This document shows, in pieces, positions 48,301-60,300 of a stretch of 64,000 bases of DNA (position 1 is the stretch's first letter; each line of letters begins with the position of its first letter). Origin of the DNA: Ceratotherium simum simum. Taxonomy: Eukaryota > Chordata > Mammalia > Perissodactyla > Rhinocerotidae. Under the pieces are notes generated by a model. That model searched no databases. It saw only the letters and a program-made list of their open reading frames with translations, and was not told where the DNA came from. The position numbers and the translations under genes were made by a program. The DNA lies in NCBI RefSeq assembly GCF_000283155.1, contig NW_004454179.1, positions 2,162,629-2,226,628 of the forward strand. Reading direction: 5' to 3'.

Positions 48301-51300
48301 GAATCATACAGTATTTGTCGTTTTGTGACTGGCTTATTTCACTTAATATAATCTCATCAGGGTTCATCCATGTTGTAGTATGTGTTAGAATTTCCTTCCT
48401 TTTTAAGGCTGAATAATATTTGATTGTGTGTTTATACCACATTTTGTTTATCTGTTTACCCATCAATGGACACTTGAGTTGCTTCTACATTTTGGTTATT
48501 GTGAATAATGCTGCTATGAACATGGGTATACAAATATCTGAATTCCTGCTTTCAGTTCTTTTGAGAAAATACTCAGAAGTAGAATTACTGGATCATATGG
48601 TAATTCTATTTTTAGTTTTTTCGGGAACTACCATACTGTTTTCCATAGCAACTACACTATTTTACATTCCCACCACCAATGCACAAGATTTCCAATTTCT
48701 GAACATCTTGCTGTGTTGTGGGGCCTGTGGCTGTTGTATTAAATTAAGAATATGCAGATTATGACCTGCTGAATGAGGAGGCACAAGCCAGCCACACAGG
48801 GTCGGCAGGTGGCTCCTTCAGCATCTGAACTCCCACTTTGGAGAAGTGAAAACTCTGGGGATCATTTTGGTTGAAGGCTCAGTTTTAATACATTCACACA
48901 AAGGAAGTAAAGTCACAAAATTTATGACTTACAGATCCCAGAAAAGGGGGTTGGGGGGCAGTGAGCTGAGAGAAGCGGGGTAGCTAGCACCTATTATTTA
49001 TAAGGTGTTTGGGGTGGAGGTCACTAACTTTTTGACGGCTCAACTCTAAGGGGTTATTTTAAATGGTGCCCCAGGAAAAGCAAAGCGGGAACTTGTGGCA
49101 GGAATCCTACACTCAAGTCCTTATCTACATGTCCAGACTCTGGGTATGAGGAGGGTTGTCATGCTGTAAAATGCCTAGGCAGCAACTCAAAATAGTTGTT
49201 TTCTCATCACACTTGCCAGCACTTGTTATTTTCTGTTTTTTTGATAGCAGCCATCCTAATGGGTGTGAAGTGGTCTTATTTCATTTTATGGCCGAATAAT
49301 ATTCCATTGTATGGGTATCATGTTTGGTTTATCCATTCGTCAGTTGATGACATTTGGGTTGTTTTGGCTATTATGAATAATGCTGCAATAAACATTCATG
49401 TACATGTTTTGTTTTGGGTTTTTTTTGGTGAGGAAGATTGGGTCTGAGCTAACATCTGTTGCCAGTCTTCCTCCACTTTTAGTATGTGGGATGCCGCAAC
49501 AGCATGGCTTGATGAGCAGTGCATAGGTCCGCGCCTGGGATCTAAACCTGTGAACCCTGGGCTGCTGAAGTGGAGCGCGTGACCCAACTACTACGCCACT
49601 GGGCCGGCCCCCATGTACATGTTTTTGTGTGGATGTATATTTTCATTTCTCTTGTGTAGATACCTAAGAGTGGAATTTCTGGGTCATAGGGTAGCTATGT
49701 TTTACCATTTGAGGAACTAACAGAATATTTTCCAAAGTGCCTCCACCAGTTACATTCCACTAGCTGTATATGAGGGTTCTGATTTCTCCATGTCCTTGCC
49801 AGTACTTATTTACTGACTTTGATTATATCCATACTAGTGAGTGTGAAGTGATATCTCGTAGTTTTGATTTGCATTTTCCTGATGACTAATAATGTTGAAC
49901 ATCTTTTCATGTATTTATTGACCATTTGTATATCTTTGAAGAACTGTCTATTCAGATCCTTTGCCAGTTTTTTAAGTGGGATGTTTGTTCTTTTATTATT
50001 GAGTTGTAAGAGTTCTTTATATACTCTAGATATAAACCTCTTCCCTGATATATGATTTACAAACGTATTCTCCCATTCTGTGGGCTGTCTTTTCACTTTC
50101 TTGATAGTATCCTTTGAAGCACAAAATTTTTTAATTTTGATGAAGTCTAATTTATCTTTTTCTTTTGTTCCTCAAGCTTTTGATGTCATATGTAAGAAGC
50201 TATTGCCAAATCTAAGGTCATTTACCCCTACATTTTCTTCTAAGAGTTTTATAGCTTTAGCTTTTACTATTAATTTACTATTGATCCGTTTTGAGTTAAT
50301 TTTTGTATGTGTTGTGAGGTTATGGGTCCAACTTTGGTCTTTTGCTTGTGGCTATACTGTTGTCTCAACGCCATTTGTTGAAAAGAACTATTCTTTCCCC
50401 ACTGAATTGTCTTGGCACCCTCGTTGAAAATAGTTGGCCATAGACACGTAGTTTTTTTCTTGGACATCTCAATTCTATTCCATTGATGTCTAGCTTTATG
50501 CCAGTACCTCATTGTCTTGGTTACTGTTGCTTTGTGGTAAGTTTTAAAATCAAGAAGCATGAGCTTCCAACTTTCTTCTTTTTCAGGATTGTTTTGGATA
50601 TTCTAGATCTCTTGCATTTCCATATGAATTTTAGGATCAGTTTGTCATTGTCTGCAAAAAAACCAGCTGGTATTTTGATTGGAATTATGTTGAATCTGTA
50701 TATCAATTTGGAATTATGTTGAATCTGTATATCAATTTAGGAAATATTACTGTCTTAACAATATAAGTCTTACGATCCATGAACATAGAATGTTTTTCTG
50801 TTTATTTAGATCTTCTTTCATTTCTTTCACCAATATTTTGTAGTTTCCAGAATGTAAGTTTTAAGTTTTGCTTTTGATGCTATTGTACACATAATTGTTC
50901 TCTTAGTTTCATTTTCAGGTTGTTTCTTTAAATCGTTTTTTTCCCCTCCCTGTTCTATAGATTGGGTACTTTGTATTGCTCTATCTTTAAATTGACTTAT
51001 ACTTTGTCCTATTATCTCCATTCAGCTATTAAGCCCATTTAGTGATTTTTAAATTTCAGGTACTATATTCAATTCTAGACCTATTTCTTTTTTTAAAAAA
51101 AAAAAAAGCTTTATTGGCATATTTTGCACATCATAAAATTCACCCTTTTCAAGTGTATGATCTGTTTGGTTCTTTTTTATAATTTCTGTCTCTCTATTGA
51201 GTTATCCTGTCTTTTCATCATTGTGAGGGTATCTTCCTTTACTTTGAGCATTTTTATACTAGCTGCTTAAAAAGCTTTTCTTGTTTGTTTTTTTTTTTTT

Positions 51301-54300
51301 TTTAAAGATTTTATTTATTCATTTTTTTTCCCCCCAAAGCCCCAGCAGATAGTTGTATGTCATAGGTTCACATCCTTCTAGTTGCTGTACGTGGGACTCG
51401 GCCTCGCGCTGGACGGAGAAGTGGTGCCTTGGGGCGCGCCCGGGATCCGAACCCGGGCCGCCAGCATCAGAGCGCGCGCGCTTAACCGCTAAGCCACGGA
51501 GCCGGCCCAAAAAGTTTTTCTTCTAATTCCAGCATCTGGGTCATCTCAGAGTTGGTCTCAATTAACTGTCTTTTCTTTTGAAAATGGGTTACATTTTGTT
51601 GATTCTTTGTATGTCAATTAAGTTTGAATTGTCTCCCTCACATTATAAATTCTATACTGTGCAGGCTGGATTCCATTATATTCTTCCAAAGAGTGTTTTG
51701 GTTTGGTTGGGTTGGGTTTCTTTGCTATTTGTTTGTTTTAGCAGGCATTTAACGTGGGGAAACTCGAATCACAAACTCTTTTCTGCTGGGCAACAGCTCA
51801 GATCTCAGTTTAGTTTTTAGCTTTAGCTGGACTGTTTGGAATCTGCCCTGTGCATGCATAGTTCAAAATTCAGCCACAGATTTGGCTGAGTTTACAAAGA
51901 ATTTGGGCCTTCTCTTTGGCTCTCTCTTTTATGGGTTTTCTCTGTCTACTTTCTAGTGGCTATAGTGACCCCTAACTCTCCTTCCTCTAGTTCTTCAAGC
52001 CAGAAAGACTGTGGGTTTTTTTATCCAGCTTTTAGCTACCTCGCATATCATGGACTGGGTCTACCGTCAGGTTAAAAACTGCAAAAATGGGGAACTCACC
52101 CAGTGCCATGCCCTTTTTCCAGTATTGACAACTCATCCAAGTATATGCCTACTTTTGTTCTTTTTCCAGTGCCTTCAGGTAGTTGTTTTTTTATATTTTG
52201 GCAAGAGTTTGTTATCTGTGAAGGAATAGTCCAATAAGAACTTAGTCATTATTAGAAACAGATCATTAGTGATTTTAAAACATTATTTTTTTTTTTCCAG
52301 TAGTGTAGAACCATCTCTTGCAACTTATTTTAAGCTCAAATTTTTATTTTTAAAATAATACCTTTTGATCTTTTTTCCACTGAATTATTGAGGGTTTTAT
52401 TTGGGACATTCAAAATCTATCTACTTGTATGCCTTTATCTTTCTTATTTGGGCTGTTAGCACTATTATGGGCTCAAAATACCTAAAGGCCACACTTGGAA
52501 TAAGCATATATTTGTTGAGATCTTTTTCTGTCAAATCTAGGTTTTGTTTTTTCAGCCTGGTTAGATCTTTCAGAGAATGTGCAAGGTGGAGCTATAAAAT
52601 AAAATTGGTTTATTTCCATAGGAATGGATATCATTTTATATATACTCGATAATTGACAGTAGGACAATGGGGGAATCTCAGTGAAAATTGCTATAGTGTT
52701 TTGTTAGCTAGAATACTATTTTCAAGTCATGGTTAGGTAATAGAGTTTATGACACATTCAGAGATGGTCAGTATAGTTTGTTTTATTGTCAGGAAGGGTG
52801 TTTTAATAGTTTAATTTTTTTTGCATTTGAATCAAGTCTGATGTTCATGTGTTAGAAAACTTCTTAACTGATTTAGAGGAAATATATTTCTTTTCTGTTT
52901 AAAGGTGAAGTGGATCCTAAAGAGAGGATAGCACGCCAACGAAAACTATTACAGAAGAAACTTGGCCTTAATATGGGAGAAGCCATTGGAATGAGTACTG
53001 AAGAACTCTTCAATGACGAAGATTTGGATTATACCCCGACTTCAGCAGCCCTTATAAACAAACAACCTGTAGGTAAAACCTTTGGTTGGTTGATTGCAAG
53101 TAATAATTGAAGGGGTCTGCTTCATTTTGCTATGCAATTGCAATGTTAAAAAAAATACTATCCTCATTGCTGCCTAATGCTGCCATAGTTTAATGTCTTC
53201 ATAAATTGGATTTCTAATGACAGATTCTAAAGAGACAAAAGTTCAGCCTACCTTGAAGATACTGAACTGTTGGATAAAAGCCATGGTGTACCTTTTAGAG
53301 CCACTGGTATTGAAAGATCCTAGTTGTACCAATTGCTGTTTCCTTTATTGTTAAGCGAAGGAAAAAAAAAGTAAGGGAGAGAGTGGGATAATGATACTAG
53401 AAATCTTTAGAGCTATGATTCATTCTTTTATTTGTGAAAGTAACAAACATGATAAAAAGAAAATTTTCAACCAATGCAAAAGGGCATATACTATGAAGTC
53501 AAAAAAGTTTCTTTCCGATAATTGACAGACACCCATGTCTCCACGCCCTACAGACAACTTTTTAAGTTACTTCTGTATTCTTCCTGAAATTTTCTACGTA
53601 TATACAAGTATATGTATCTTTTTAAGCCTTGTTTACCTTTTTTCACTTCATATAATTTAATATATCAGTATAGACAATCTGTCTATACTTGATTCATCAA
53701 CCAAGAATGAATTGATCACATTCTTTATGACAGCTTCATGCTATTTTGTTGTATGGCCATACCATAATTTTGCTCTGTAGTCTTCCTTTTTCTGTATTCC
53801 AGTTCCCAGTGGATGCCTGTGTGCTTTTTTTATGCCTCATTTTAAGCTCCAGTAAAACTTGTGGCTCTCTCCTCAGAAAAATTCACATACAAATGAAATA
53901 TTACCTTTCAAGGGGTTCAGTACTCTTTTCTTTTGCACCTGCAGTATCCTTTAAGGCCCATCCCTTAATGGGCTCCATTAGGAATTCCTGCTTTGCAGTC
54001 CTGAAATCTTTATCTTCTCATTTCCTTGGCCTTTCCCTTTACTTAAGTGGAGGATGGTTCTTTTTTTTTTTCTTTTTTTTGGTGAGGAAGATCAGCCCTG
54101 AGCTAACATCCATGCCAATCCTCCTTTTTTTGCTGAGGAAGACTGGCCCTGGGCTAACATCTGTGCCTATCTTCCTCCACTTTATGTGGGATGCCGCCAC
54201 AGCATGGCTTGATGAGCAGCGCCTCGGTGCGTGCCCGGGATGCGAACCCAGGCTACCAGCAGTGGAGCGTGCGCACTTAACCGCTATGCCACTGGGCCGG

Positions 54301-57300
54301 CCCCTGGAGGATGGTTCTATTTGCCTTTATACTAGCTGTCCTCCAAACCATTAGAATTTGTAAACTATTTTTTAGGGTTGGGGGGTGTGATGATGACTGA
54401 CTTTTATTTCAGAAAAAAAAACAGCACATAGAAAAAGGAGAAGATTGCAAAGAGGCAGAAAATATAATGACAACTAGGAAAGAATGGAAAGAAATGGGGT
54501 ACAAAGGGAAGCATAAGATGTAAATAAAAAATAAAGAAGAAAACAGAATAAAATAAAGGAGAACAAAAATGTAGTAATGTACTCACAGTGTGGTAACTGG
54601 ATATGGTGTAAGAAAATGAATGGGCAGGTGTATTAGAGAAAATGGGCTATAGATAGAATAGTTGGATGTGGGATGGGCAACAGCCAGTTTGGGGTTTACA
54701 AGATATGAGTTTGGTTGGCCTTATATGTCACGAACCTTTGGGAGGAGTTGCTTAAGGTTAGTTGTTGCCATAGACTCATCACTGCTGCATTGCCTTGTAT
54801 ATGTGCCAATGGTCCCTGGACCAAGACTGTAGCAAGGTATCCATACCAGTGACCCCAGTTGGTTGTACAAGTGTAAATTTCAGTTGAATCTTAATCAGAT
54901 AAGGGCGGAAAAGATTTTTGGGCTTGGGCTCAAAGCATTTCTGTCTCACAGACTTTATAATGTCTCCCATGAATGGAAAAGAGCAAAAACAGTAGGCACT
55001 GAGTGGTTAAGAGGAAAGGAGCATATGGGCTAAGTTGACTGTAAGATGTTGGACCAATCACTTATGGCTATCATTATTTTTATTTTTTTCAGTAGATGAT
55101 AATTATCAGTTTCTTTTTGGCATTCTTTATTCTTATAACTTTTGGGTGGTATTATGGTTATTTCGAAGTCTCACCTCTTCAAATCCCTTTGTGGGTTAGG
55201 ATAATATATTCATGCCACATATGTGACATAAAAAAAGTTAAGAAACACACGAGCCTCTGTTGGGAATTGGAAGAATAGGAAAGAAGGAAGAAGAGAGTGA
55301 AATTATGGTACAACCATACAACAGAATAGCATGAAGCTGTCAAAAAAAGAATCAACTTGTATATAGTGAAATTTATAGACTTACTCCTTTTCTGAGGCTG
55401 AGACTATGGGTATTTATTTTAATTTCAAAAGTTCAAACTCACCATTCGTTTATTCTTTTAGACTCTCCAGGCAGCTGAATTGATTGACTCAGAATTTCGA
55501 GCAGGAATGAGCAATAGACAGAAAAACAAAGCTAAAAGAATGGCCAAGTTATTTGCAAAACAGAGATCCAGGGATGCAGTGGAAACTAATGAGAAGAGGT
55601 AGTAATCTTTTTCTGCTTATTTATTTAAAACAATAGTGCTGTATAGCTTAAATCTGTACTTGATTTCTAAAAACATTTTGTCTTTAGCCGTGGAGTACCA
55701 TTTGGATTGTCTTGTGCAATTGTCAGAGAGTGTCTGCTATTACTAGTATTACTATTACTATTATGCCAGCCCTGGTGGTCTAGTGGTTAAGATGCACTTA
55801 CCGGTAAGATGCTCCTACCGCAGCGGCCCGGGTTCGTTTTACTGGTCAGGGAACCATACCCCTTATCTGTTTGTTGTCATACTGGGGTGTCTGTGTGTTG
55901 CTGTGATGCTGAATGCTATGCCACCAGTATTTCAAATACCAGCAGGGTCACCCATGGTGAACAGGTTTCAGTGGAGCTTCCAGACTAAGATGGACTAGGA
56001 AGAAGAACCTGGCCACCCACTTCCAAAAAAAAAAAATTGGCCATGGAAACTCTATGAATAGCAGTGGAGCACTGTCTGATATAGTGCTGGAAGGTGAAAG
56101 AATGGCGCGGAGACTGGGCAGGGTTCCACTGTGCTGTGCACAGGGGCACTAGGAGTTGGGATCGACTTGACGGCACCAACACCACCAAAAAAATTTACTA
56201 TTACTAGGGTCTACGACAACTTCCCCAGAAAAATCCATATATGCAGATTTTTTTTCTTACTAATTATGAGCCCTGAATAAGGGCTGAAGATCTTCCAAGG
56301 GGAGCGCATACCAGGCAGAGAGAACAAGCATAAATGCCTTAATCATGAAATATTCAAGAAACAGCAGTTAATGGCTGAGAAGAGTGAACAGAGGTGAGAA
56401 TAGTAGAGAGTGAAGTGAGAGAGATGGCCTAAAGGCCACAAGTTAAGAATGCTGCATTAGTAAAGTGTGAATTGTCACAGTATTACCTCACCTGTTCCCT
56501 AGGCTGAGGGCTAAGTCAAATAGTGAGTAATAATCCACTCTTGTTTACCTAGTCCTATGGTAGGAGAGAACTCTGTGGATAAAATCACTGTCCTCACTTT
56601 CTTAATGAGTTAATAAAAGTGATATCTGTGTATAAGCTTGGAGCAGCATTTCTCAAAGGGTGATCTGAAACAGTCCCCTTAGGAGCACTTTGAGAGGTTT
56701 GTTGAAATGCAGATTCTTGAACCCCACTCAGCTCCGTTAAATTAGAATCTTTAGTAGTGTTCGAAAAACGTTTGAGTAAATGATGAGTTAATAAAACACG
56801 TGAGAGCTTATGAAAATAGAGTTTTGTTGCAGATGACAGAACCTTTGTTGTTCTTTCCATTCATAGAAAGCTAAAAAGTGTTTACAGTGTTTATTTAAAA
56901 ACTAGGCACAGGGGCTGGCCCGGTGGCGCAAGTGGTTAAGTGCACATGCTCCGCTGCGGCAGCCCGGGGTTCGCCGGTTTGGATCCCAGGCGTACACCGA
57001 CGCACTGCTTGTCAAGCCATGCTGTGGCGGCATCCCATATAAAATGGAGGAAGATGGGCATGGATGTTAGCCCAGGGCCAGTCTTCCTCAGCAAAAAAAA
57101 AGAAGAGGATTGGCAGATGTTAGCTCAGGGCCGATCTTCCTCAAAAAAAAAAAGCTAGACACAAAATAGGATAAATAATAAACATCTGCTTGGTGTAAAT
57201 TTTTACTGGGGGTTAAGTTGTCTTTTTTAAGTATAAGATCTTTATTGAGTTGTTAACCACAGTGTTTTTTAAGTTAACAGCTCATTAGGATCATATAGTA

Positions 57301-60300
57301 AGTAAGTGTTTCTGCTGGCTTTTATTAATGTATATTTCAGTGAATTTTATTCCTGTATATATATGGCATGTTAATGGTAAGGGTTAAGAAGAAAAAAGAT
57401 ATAAAGCAAGGAAGGAACATGTGAAATGTTTTGTGGGGAGAGAGTTTGAAATTTTAGATAGGATGGTCAGAGAGGGATTCACAGAGGTAACTTCAGTAAA
57501 GCTCTGGAAGAAGTGAGGATATGAATATTCGGAAAAGACATTTCAAATAGAGGGAATAGCAAGGGCAAATGCCTGGAAGTAGAAACATGCCTAACAGGCC
57601 TAACAAGTTTAAGGACAACCAGTGTGGCTAGATTGGAGAGAATTAGGGAAAGAATAATAGGGAATGAGATGAGGGAGGCTCAGATTTCTTTCATCACCTT
57701 ATAGAAAAAGTAGTTGGACAAATAAATTATACTGTTAAGATGGAGGGAGGGAATATTTGTAGAAAATAATGCTGTATATACCTTAACTGTGCTAATTGTT
57801 CCTTTCTGTTAATACTAAATAAAGTAATTTTACTTGTCTTCTCCTTTTATTAGGCTAGCCTTGATATTTTTGGTCTTTTAGTCAGAAAATAACATTTCCT
57901 CAAATTTTCTGGACACATTTATCATTGGTCAGTTGTTTGATCCCTATGTTTTTCAAGAACTAGTAAGAGTATAGTGTATTACTCAGTATATTAGTTTTCT
58001 CCAAGGTACAAAAGCCTAAAAAAGTTTTGCTGGGTCAGATTTAGGTTGTTAGACTAGAGGAGTTTAAAATAAAATGGAGAGACGCTGGTTGTAGAGAGGA
58101 AGAAAAAAAGACTTATTAAATTTGAGATCCAATTTGAAAGCAAGAATTCATTGACTTGTTTTATATTCATCAATAAGAGTAGTAGGATATATTTTGCTCA
58201 AAAATTTTTAAGTGGTTAATCTTAGTTATTTGATACATGAAATTTTAAGTAAACCATATAATCAGTATGGCAAAACATTTGTTCAAATGATAGATTCTCT
58301 TACATTCATTGTGGTTCACGTTATCTTTTCATTCACTTTTTTAAATGATGACTTTTATTTTTTAGCAATGATAGCACTGATGGGGAACCAGAAGAAAAGA
58401 GACGAAAAATAGCAAATGTTGTTATTAATCAGTCTGCAAATGATTCCAAAGTCTTGATTGACAATATTCCAGACAATTCTTCCTTAATTGAAGAGGTACT
58501 ATTGAAATACCCTACAGTGTCCTTTGAAATTGTTTATAATTTTTTCATACTAATGTGTCAGTAGATAGTATTTAATAATCTGTTAATTGAGAGAAATTTT
58601 ATTAAAAATCTTGTGTCTTTACTTCATTAATAAAGATTTTAATTATTTAAAATTTTAAAAGCCTGACTATTATTACTAGACCTACAAATAAATACACTTT
58701 ATTAAATTACTTAAATTATTAGCATAAAATAGACCTTTTGAATTAGTAGTAATTTTGTTTTTCTTATTCAGACAAATGAATGGCCTTTAGAAAGCTTTTG
58801 TGAAGAACTTTGCAATGACCTTTTTAATCCCTCCTGGGAGGTAAGATTTCTTCATTACAGTTTCTCTCAGCTCTATTTTCTTTGCTAATGAAGGGAACAA
58901 CGTCAAGCATAATCTATTTTGTCAGAGTCCTTCCCCTGCGTCCCTCTCAGGACCACTGGTCACGACATTTTGTATCACTCAGCTAAGAAGAAAATTTCAG
59001 ACTGATTTTCACCTTTCATATCCTTTTTGTCCTATTTCTTTAGTGAATTGTTCATTTCTTTTCATTCTTTTATCTATAATATAAAGACTTGCATATCTCT
59101 CCCAGACAGTGAAAATTTCCTTTAGAAGTGGACAATTTTGATTGAGAAGTAGTTTCCAAACCAGCTTTTTAGCCTCAGAAATATTTCTTCAAAGAAAATC
59201 TTGAACAGGTTCCAGTATGTACAAGAGATGAAAGTGAAGTTCCTCTGGTTGAAGTTGAGGGTTGGTAGTTTCAAAACATTCTGTCCTGCTTTGGTTGGCC
59301 GCTGGATAATTTAAAAAACACTGCTTTTGAAATACCTTTTCACAGCCTTTCTGTTCCTTATTGTACTTCTGTTTAAAGCTGTTCAAGCCTTAATTCAAAT
59401 GGGGTCTTAAATAAGTGGGTGCAGTGTCAGTGGCTTGTTTGCTCCCTTCCAGATGATACTTCAGAAGGCTATAGGGCTACAGTGAAGCATTAGTCATGAG
59501 ACATTTTATTTGTATTGTCTTCCTTTGATGCTTAACACTGGTAGCTTTGGAACTTAGTTTTGATGCATTTATTTCTAAAATATTGGTGTTGGGGCTATAA
59601 AGAACAATATATGATACTTGCTTTCCTCTCCTTTGCTGTGGATAGTGCTGAATGCAGGTAGGAGGTAGAGGAGTGGCAGCCAAGTAGATTAATATCTCAG
59701 AAGGATTTTGGAATAGCTATTTTCTTTCTCTTTTTTTTTTTTTTTTTTGAGGAAGATCAACCCTGAGCTAACATCGTGCTAATCCTCCTCTTTTTGCTGA
59801 GGAAGACTGGCTCTGAGCTAACATCTATTGCCAATCCTCCTCCTTTTCTCCCCCCCCACCAAAGCCCCAGCAGATAGTTGTATGTCATAGTTGCACATCC
59901 TTCTAGTTGCTGTATGTGGGACACGACCTCAGCATGGCCGGAGAAGTGGTGCGTAGGTGCGCACCCGGGATCTGAACCCCGAGCCGCCAGTAGCGGAGCA
60001 CGCGCACTTAACTGCTAAGCCACGGGGCCGGCCCAGGAATAACTATTTTCTTAGCTTGATTTGAAAAAAATTCCACATAACCAAAGTTGTGAAATATTAA
60101 CTGTGTAAGTCTTCTTGGATCGTAAAAGAAAAACACATTCTTGTGAAGTGTCACTTTATTCTAATTTCTTAAAAATCTGATATCCCTTTTTCATAGTGAA
60201 GAGAAGTTAAACTCAGTTTCTTAAGCATTTAACCTCTGACATTTACTTCTTGGTTCTTGGTAGGTTCGACATGGTGCAGGCACTGGACTTAGGGAAATCC

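Larger units (their letters stand above)
47640..51010 (-). repeat. Outer L1 (L1-A), antisense, split by later insertions
   Basis: Left part 47640-48002 is 3' UTR ('agctttattgagatataagt' to 'cttacttcatttt') and right part 49275-51010 resumes with 'ggccgaataatattccattg' and continues through ORF2 in reverse (minus-strand [41 protein letters not shown]). A second L1 splits it and an ERE lies in the right part. Confidence 0.85.

Noticed and set aside
53746..54354. 202-codon plus-strand frame in BTAF1 intron 5
   Set aside because: Its second half is translated ERE and poly-T (an F-run), and its first half has no motif.
55761..55860. Functional tRNA-Glu gene
   Set aside because: The anticodon arm is replaced, a SINE body follows, and target-site duplications flank the unit; it is a retroposed SINE head.
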